NCBI GenBank assembly: GCA_902797475.1
Contig: CADBTG010000082.1
Coordinates: forward strand, 1-19,630
Direction: 5' to 3'
From: an uncultured Lachnospiraceae bacterium
GTDB taxonomy: Bacteria; Bacillota; Clostridia; Lachnospirales; Lachnospiraceae
Length of the DNA stretch: 19,630 bases
The notes under the pieces are model-generated. The model searched no databases and was not told the origin of the DNA. It saw only the letters and a program-made list of their open reading frames with translations. The translations under genes were made by a program, and so were the position numbers. This document shows positions 14,389 through 19,630 of this stretch, one piece after another (within the stretch, counting starts at the first letter, position 1; each line of letters begins with the position of its first letter).

Positions 14389-16632
14389 ATGAACGAAACC
14401 TTGTACAAGTTGATGAATTGGCCCGAAATCGAGGCGGTCGTCTACTCGGAGCATGACAATCCGCATCAGGTGCTCGGACCGAAAGTGACAGCGGACGGAA
14501 TTCTGATTGCCGCGTTCGACCCGGATGCGCAGGAGGTGTTCGTCCTCACGGGACGCGACGCCGTGCCGATGGAGCGTGTGGATGAGGGCGGTTATTTTGC
14601 CGCGCTTCTTCCCGGAAAGAAGATTCCGAAGTACACGCTTAAGTTTGTCTATCCGCAGGGAGAACGGATCTGCGAGGATGCATATCGCTTTGCGCCGCAG
14701 ATTTCCGAGGGAGACCTGCAGGCGTTTCGTGCGGGAATCAATTACCGGATTTACGACGTGCTCGGCGCTCACCCGATGACGGTCGACGGCGTGGACGGCG
14801 TATATTTCGCCGTATGGGCACCGAATGTACTCCGCATCAGCGTTGTAGGAGATTTCAACCACTGGGACGGCAGACGCAATCCGATGCGTCGTCTCGGGGA
14901 CAGCGGCGTATTCGAGCTGTTTCTTCCCGAAGCCAAGGCCGGTGACATTTACAAGTACGAACTGAAGGTTAAGGGCGGCCTGACCTACCTTAAGGCCGAT
15001 CCGTACGCCAATGCATCCGAGCTTCGTCCCGGAACCGCAAGCATCGTCGCGGACCTTCGGAAGTTCGAGTGGACCGATGACGCTTACCTGAAGGATCTTG
15101 AAGGCAAAGACTTCAAGAAGCTGCCGATGAACATTTACGAGGTTCATCTCGGCTCCTGGAAGAAACCCGCAGAGGAGAACGGCAGCTTTTACAATTACCG
15201 CGAGCTGGCGGTCATGCTTGCGGATTACGTGAAGGAGATGGGCTACACGCACATCGAGCTGATGCCGATCATGGAGCATCCGTTGGATGCTTCCTGGGGT
15301 TATCAGGTAACCGGTTATTACAGCGTCACCGCAAGATACGGAACGCCGGATGACTTCCGCTATTTCATGAATTACATGCATGAGCAGGGCATCGGTGTCA
15401 TTCTTGACTGGGTACCGGCTCATTTTCCGAGAGATACGTTCGGCCTTTCCAATTTCGACGGAACGTGCCTTTACGAGCATTGGGATCCGAGAAAGGGCGC
15501 GCACCCGCATTGGGGTACGCTGATCTTCAACTACGGACGTCCCGAGGTTTCGAACTTCCTGATTGCAAGCGCCCTGTTCTGGCTGTCCGAGTACCATGCG
15601 GACGGCATCCGGATGGACGCTGTGGCTTCCATGCTTTATCTCGATTACGGCAAGAACGACGGCGAGTGGGTTGCCAACATGTACGGCGGCAACGAGAACC
15701 TCGAGGCCATCGAGCTTTTGAAGCATCTCAATTCCATTGTAGGCAAGAGACTCCCCGGCAGACTTATGATTGCGGAAGAGTCGACGGCATGGCCGAAGAT
15801 TACCGGCGATCTGCAGGATGACGGCCTCGGCTTCGATTTTAAGTGGAACATGGGCTGGATGAATGACTTCACGATGTACATGCGCCAGGATCCGCTTTTC
15901 AGAAGAGGCTGCCACGGTTCGCTTACGTTCAGCATGATTTATGCTTACAGCGAGAACTTCATTCTTGTGTTCTCACATGACGAAGTCGTTCACGGCAAGG
16001 GCTCGATGCTCGGCAAGATGCCCGGCAGTTACGAGGAGAAGTTCGCAAACCTGCGCGTGGCATACGGCTTCATGATGACCCATCCGGGCAAGAAGCTTCT
16101 GTTCATGGGTCAGGATATGGCACCGCTTTCGGAGTGGAGCGAGGAGAGAAGCCTTGAATGGCATCTTCTGACTGACCGTGTCGAGGGCGATCGGGGAGGC
16201 ACCCTGAATGCCAAGATTCACCGGATGATGAAGGACCTGTTCGGCCTCTACCGCAGTCAGCCCGCATTGTACGAGCTTGACCAGGATCCGGACGGTTTCG
16301 AGTGGATGAGCTGCCTCGACGCAGACCACAGCATCGTCACATTTGTCAGAAAGACCGAACGGCCGGAGGACACGCTTTTCGTCATCTGCAACTTTACGCC
16401 GGTGGTTTACGAGAAGCAGGCAGTCGGTGTTCCTTTCGAAGGAAAATACAAAGAAATCTTCAACAGTGACGCGGAAATCTACGGCGGTTCCGGCCATGTC
16501 AATACGAGAATGAAGCAGTCGAAGCCTGTCCGTGTGGACGGCAGAGACAATTCCGTCGTCGTAACGATTCCGCCGCTCGGATGCGCGATTTTCACCTGCA
16601 CGCCCACAGGGTCGGGCAGTACGGTAAAGTGA
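14389..16632 (+). CDS. glgB: 1,4-alpha-glucan branching enzyme (GH13)
   Basis: Glycogen branching enzyme that cuts an alpha-1,4 chain and rejoins it as an alpha-1,6 branch. At 747 aa it is the long form. Residues 1-100 are the extra N1 beta domain; about 115-225 is the CBM48 domain (YFAVWAPNVLRISVVGDFN); then the GH13 barrel and an all-beta C-terminal domain. The catalytic residues are Asp410 (DGIRMDAVASMLYLDY), Glu463 (MIAEEST) and Asp531 (FSHDEVVHGKGSM), spaced exactly as in E. coli GlgB (405, 458, 526). AAAGGAG lies upstream of ATG 14389. No glgC, glgA or glgP is present in the window, so it is separated from the rest of the glycogen pathway, or these lie elsewhere. Nine bases separate it from the channel gene. 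Codon choice avoids TTA, CTA and TCA, which leaves a long empty frame on the opposite strand. Confidence 0.97.
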   Translation: MNETLYKLMNWPEIEAVVYSEHDNPHQVLGPKVTADGILIAAFDPDAQEVFVLTGRDAVPMERVDEGGYFAALLPGKKIPKYTLKFVYPQGERICEDAYRFAPQISEGDLQAFRAGINYRIYDVLGAHPMTVDGVDGVYFAVWAPNVLRISVVGDFNHWDGRRNPMRRLGDSGVFELFLPEAKAGDIYKYELKVKGGLTYLKADPYANASELRPGTASIVADLRKFEWTDDAYLKDLEGKDFKKLPMNIYEVHLGSWKKPAEENGSFYNYRELAVMLADYVKEMGYTHIELMPIMEHPLDASWGYQVTGYYSVTARYGTPDDFRYFMNYMHEQGIGVILDWVPAHFPRDTFGLSNFDGTCLYEHWDPRKGAHPHWGTLIFNYGRPEVSNFLIASALFWLSEYHADGIRMDAVASMLYLDYGKNDGEWVANMYGGNENLEAIELLKHLNSIVGKRLPGRLMIAEESTAWPKITGDLQDDGLGFDFKWNMGWMNDFTMYMRQDPLFRRGCHGSLTFSMIYAYSENFILVFSHDEVVHGKGSMLGKMPGSYEEKFANLRVAYGFMMTHPGKKLLFMGQDMAPLSEWSEERSLEWHLLTDRVEGDRGGTLNAKIHRMMKDLFGLYRSQPALYELDQDPDGFEWMSCLDADHSIVTFVRKTERPEDTLFVICNFTPVVYEKQAVGVPFEGKYKEIFNSDAEIYGGSGHVNTRMKQSKPVRVDGRDNSVVVTIPPLGCAIFTCTPTGSGSTVK

Positions 16633-16641
16633 TGAGGAATT

Positions 16642-17493
16642 ATGGTACAGTTTATTGAAAAATTACAGGAGGGTGACATCAGCGGCGCTGCGGAAGTCAT
16701 GTGGCCGCATCTGTTCCGGATTATCGTGGCATTTGTCATCTTCTTCGTCGGACGCAAGATCATCCGCTGGATTCGTAAGGTCATCGTCAGCGCGGTAACG
16801 CCGAAGCTCGAGCCGGCCATTGCCGGTTTCCTGCAGAGCGCGGCAGGCGTGATCCTGAACCTGGTTCTGATCTTCGTCATTGTGGAATACCTCGGCTTCT
16901 CGACGGCATCCCTGGTTACGGTACTCGGTTCCGCAGGTCTGGCCATCGGCCTTGCCCTTCAGGGCAGCCTTTCAAACCTTGCGGGCGGCGTGCTCCTTTT
17001 AATCAACAAGCCGTTCTCCATCGGAGATTACATCGTGGTCGGAACGCTTGAGGGAACCGTTAAGAACATCGGCGTATGCTACACAAAGCTGAACACGCCG
17101 GACAACCGCGTGGTCGTTCTGCCGAACGGCACATTGAGCAATTCGAATCTGGTAAATGTGTCGGCTGAGCCGGAGCGGAGAGTGGATATGATCATTCCGA
17201 TTTCCTACGAGGACGATATCCGGTCGGTACGCGCAATGCTTCTTTCGTTTGCACAGGAGCAGGAGCTGGTTCTTAAGACAAAGCCGGTCGAAGTTTATAC
17301 AAAGGAATTCGGGGCGGACAGCATCAATCTGGTGTTCCGTTTCTGGGTTCGCAGGGAAAACTACTGGCCGTGTTTCTTCGATATGCAGGAGAAAGTCCGC
17401 TACGGCTTCATCGAGAACGGATTTACGATTCCGTTCCGACAGGTGGATGTGGCAATTAAGCAGCCTGCACCGGAAATAACAAAGGAGAAATAA
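16642..17493 (+). CDS. mscS: Mechanosensitive channel of small conductance (MscS family)
   Basis: Heptameric membrane channel that opens under tension to release solutes during hypo-osmotic shock. It has 283 aa, close to E. coli MscS (286). Three membrane helices: about 23-45 (FRIIVAFVIFFVG), 63-86 (LQSAAGVILNLVLIFVIV), and the pore helix 90-125, which shows the small-residue pattern GSAGLAIGLALQGSLSNLAGG followed in sequence by the typical kink and then NKPFSIGDYI. The cytoplasmic beta domain follows (GTVKNIGVCYTKLNTPDNRVVVLPNG) and then the alpha/beta cage to about 270. The start at 16642 has GAGG close upstream (about four bases), tighter than its neighbours. It sits between glgB and glnN with gaps of 9 and 16 bases, so it is probably co-transcribed with them. 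Confidence 0.94.
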   Translation: MVQFIEKLQEGDISGAAEVMWPHLFRIIVAFVIFFVGRKIIRWIRKVIVSAVTPKLEPAIAGFLQSAAGVILNLVLIFVIVEYLGFSTASLVTVLGSAGLAIGLALQGSLSNLAGGVLLLINKPFSIGDYIVVGTLEGTVKNIGVCYTKLNTPDNRVVVLPNGTLSNSNLVNVSAEPERRVDMIIPISYEDDIRSVRAMLLSFAQEQELVLKTKPVEVYTKEFGADSINLVFRFWVRRENYWPCFFDMQEKVRYGFIENGFTIPFRQVDVAIKQPAPEITKEK

Positions 17494-17509
17494 ACGGATA
17501 GGAGCTCAT

Positions 17510-19615
17510 ATGGAACGATTGACGGACATTTTCGGAATTGACGTTTTTAACGAAACCGTGATGCGGGAGAGACTTCCCGAGGAAGCGTTTTTCGCTTGGA
17601 AGAAAGCTATGGAGGACGGCGAGCCGTTAGGCAGAGACGTAGCGGATATCATTGCCGGAGCGATGAAGGAGTGGGCCATCGAACGCGGTGCCACCCATTA
17701 TACGCACTGGTTCCAGCCGCTTACCGGAATCACTGCCGAGAAGCACGATTCCTTCATTACGCCTGCGCCGGGCGGAAAGGTTCTGATGGAATTTTCCGGC
17801 AAAGAGCTCATCAAGGGCGAGCCGGATGCTTCGTCGTTCCCGAGCGGCGGCCTTCGCGCCACCTTCGAGGCGAGAGGCTACACGGCATGGGACTGCACAT
17901 CACCGGCCTTTCTTCGTGAGGATGCAGCCGGCGTAACGCTTTGCATCCCGACGGCATTCTGTTCCTACACGGGCGAAGCACTTGACATGAAGACGCCGCT
18001 TCTGCGCTCGATGGAAGCCGTCAGCAAGCAGGCTGTCCGGATTGTGCACCTGTTCGGGCAGAAGGAAGTTAAGAAGGTAGACTGCTCGGTCGGAGCAGAG
18101 CAGGAGTATTTCCTGGTTGACCACCGTTCCTATATGGAGCGTGAAGATTTGATCTTCACCGGCAGCACGCTTTTCGGGGCAAAGCCTCCGAAGGGACAGG
18201 AGATGGACGATCACTATTTCGGAAGTCTCAAGGAACGTGTTGCATCGTTCATGAAAGAACTGAATCAGGAGCTTTGGAAGCTCGGCATCTATGCGAAGAC
18301 GCAGCACAACGAAGCCGCTCCCGCACAGCATGAGCTCGCTCCGATTTATACCTCGGCCAATATCGCGACCGACCACAACCAGCTGATCATGGAATGCATG
18401 AAGAAGGTTGCGAAGCGGCACGGTCTCGAGTGCCTGCTTCACGAGAAGCCTTTCGCAGGAGTGAACGGCTCGGGTAAGCATAACAACTGGTCGCTTGTCA
18501 CCGATACCGGCAAGAACCTTCTGAATCCCGGAAAGACACCGAATGAGAACATTCAATTCCTGCTGTTCCTTGCGGCTGTTTTGGAGGCTGTTGACACGCA
18601 TGCAGACCTGCTGCGTCTATCCTCGGCTAACCCCGGAAACGATTACCGCTTGGGCGGCAACGAGGCACCGCCTGCCATCATTTCGGTATTCCTCGGCGAG
18701 CAGCTCGACGACGTCGTGACGCAGTTAATTGAAACCGGTGAGGCCGCAAGGCTTAAGAAGGTCGGAAGACTGTACACCGGCGTTTCCACGCTTCCGTCCA
18801 TCGGACGTGACGCGACAGACCGGAACCGGACAAGCCCGTTCGCATTTACCGGAAACAAATTCGAATTCCGTTCGGTCGGCTCCTCGATGTCCATCGCGGA
18901 TGCCAATACCGTGTTAAATACGATCGTTGCCGATACGCTTCAGAAATTCGCCGACATTCTCGAGAAGGCGCCCGAGTTCGATCAGGCCGTGCATAACCTG
19001 ATTAAGGACTCCCTTGCCGAGCACGAGCGGATTATCTTCAACGGAAACGGTTATGCTCCGGAATGGGTTGAGGAAGCTAAGAGAAGAGGGCTTCCGAATC
19101 TGCGCTCAATGGTAGAAGCCATTCCCGCGCTGACGACCGAAAAGGCGATTACCGTTTTCACCAGACAGAATGTTCTGACCGAGGCGGAGCTCAGAAGCCG
19201 CGCGGAGATTTACTACGAAATCTACGCGAAAGAAATCAATATCGAAGCCCGCACCATGATTTCCATGGCGGCTACGAAATACATCCCCGCCGTCATCACG
19301 TATGTGACGGAACTGGCGGATTCCGTGAATGCCGTAAAGAAGGCCTGTCCCGCGGCAGACACCGGAGTGCAGGAGGAACTTCTTGTAAGAACCTCCGCGC
19401 TTCTTAAGAAGGCGCAGGCTGCTTTGACCAAGCTCCGTGCTTTGGACGAAGAGGCCGCGACGAAGAAGGAAGGACAGGAAATGGCGGTTTACTTCCGCGA
19501 GGTCGTATTTCCCGTTATGGCCGAGCTCCGTCAGCCGATTGACGAGCTGGAGACCATCGTGGACAATGCCCTTTGGCCGGTGCCGACCTATGCGGAACTG
19601 CTTTACGAAGTATAA
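17510..19615 (+). CDS. glnN: Glutamine synthetase type III
   Basis: Makes glutamine from glutamate, ammonium and ATP; the type III enzyme is a large double-ring dodecamer common in Bacteroidetes, Clostridia and cyanobacteria. The 701-aa length is typical, against about 450-470 for type I. Conserved blocks: GAEQEYFLVD with metal-binding Glu197/Glu199, HNEAAPAQHELAP, NGSGKHNNWSL (residues 319-329, glutamate/ATP site), and NRTSPFAFTGNKFEFRSVGSS near 440-460. The N-terminal FSGKELIKGEPDASSFPSGG is specific to the type III family. The long helical C-terminal region (about 560-690) is also type III-specific. AGGAG lies five bases before ATG 17510. It is the last complete gene; 15 bases follow its stop and show no terminator, so a further gene may lie just outside. 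No Tyr-adenylylation loop of type I is seen. Confidence 0.97.
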   Translation: MERLTDIFGIDVFNETVMRERLPEEAFFAWKKAMEDGEPLGRDVADIIAGAMKEWAIERGATHYTHWFQPLTGITAEKHDSFITPAPGGKVLMEFSGKELIKGEPDASSFPSGGLRATFEARGYTAWDCTSPAFLREDAAGVTLCIPTAFCSYTGEALDMKTPLLRSMEAVSKQAVRIVHLFGQKEVKKVDCSVGAEQEYFLVDHRSYMEREDLIFTGSTLFGAKPPKGQEMDDHYFGSLKERVASFMKELNQELWKLGIYAKTQHNEAAPAQHELAPIYTSANIATDHNQLIMECMKKVAKRHGLECLLHEKPFAGVNGSGKHNNWSLVTDTGKNLLNPGKTPNENIQFLLFLAAVLEAVDTHADLLRLSSANPGNDYRLGGNEAPPAIISVFLGEQLDDVVTQLIETGEAARLKKVGRLYTGVSTLPSIGRDATDRNRTSPFAFTGNKFEFRSVGSSMSIADANTVLNTIVADTLQKFADILEKAPEFDQAVHNLIKDSLAEHERIIFNGNGYAPEWVEEAKRRGLPNLRSMVEAIPALTTEKAITVFTRQNVLTEAELRSRAEIYYEIYAKEINIEARTMISMAATKYIPAVITYVTELADSVNAVKKACPAADTGVQEELLVRTSALLKKAQAALTKLRALDEEAATKKEGQEMAVYFREVVFPVMAELRQPIDELETIVDNALWPVPTYAELLYEV

Positions 19616-19630
19616 AAAGAGAGGAAATGC

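Noticed and set aside
14383..15915. Open frame of 510 codons on the minus strand opposite glgB
   Set aside because: It mirrors glgB's avoidance of TTA, CTA and TCA codons. The protein has no recognisable domain and the opposite strand holds all GH13 catalytic residues.
19616..19630. Start of another gene at ATG 19627
   Set aside because: GAGGA lies directly against the ATG with no spacing and only four bases remain, so nothing can be supported.
1..19630. Mobile elements, CRISPR arrays, tRNA or rRNA genes
   Set aside because: No transposase, integrase, regularly spaced repeats or recognisable RNA gene sequence was found on either strand.

Overview
The window looks like chromosomal DNA from a moderately GC-rich Clostridia bacterium (Firmicutes), most likely Lachnospiraceae-like. 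The signs are strong AGGAGG-type ribosome binding sites, sigma-A promoters mostly with extended -10 (TGn) elements, a clostridial-style diaminopimelate decarboxylase, a DUF624/YesL protein, type III glutamine synthetase and an adjacent gyrB-gyrA pair. I see no insertion sequence, prophage, CRISPR array, tRNA or rRNA. Coding density is high and all twelve genes look intact, except gyrA, which runs off the left edge.

Layout. (1) 1-3417, minus strand: a type IIA topoisomerase operon, gyrB then gyrA; gyrA has a TTG start and is cut at its C-terminal half. (2) 3418-3722: a 305-base divergent intergenic region with back-to-back promoters for gyrB (minus) and lysA (plus). (3) 3723-4988: lysA (lysine and peptidoglycan precursor synthesis), followed by a strong hairpin terminator. 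(4) 5100-11523, plus strand: a compact cluster of ABC exporter half, DUF1854 protein, ABC exporter half, mutY. Both ABC proteins carry an N-terminal PH-like region and a four-cysteine zinc ribbon ahead of the membrane domain. This trio is the least understood and most interesting system here. (5) 11584-12555: a two-TM protein resembling DUF3137, with its own promoter embedded in the end of mutY. (6) 12578-13534, minus strand: a patatin-like phospholipase convergent with it; each gene's terminator lies wholly or partly inside the other gene's coding end. (7) 13535-13713: a second divergent promoter region. (8) 13714-19615, plus strand: a likely four-gene operon of yesL/DUF624, glgB (glycogen branching), an MscS-type channel and glnN (glutamine synthetase III), with gaps of 9-21 bases.

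How the genes fit together. Most genes are housekeeping: DNA topology, lysine/DAP synthesis, oxidative DNA repair, glycogen structure, osmotic protection and ammonium assimilation. The two ABC halves are spaced and built like a heterodimeric exporter with DUF1854 as an accessory protein; the substrate cannot be read from the sequence. No promoter is visible between the lysA terminator and the first ABC gene, so expression of that cluster may depend on read-through or on a promoter inside lysA.
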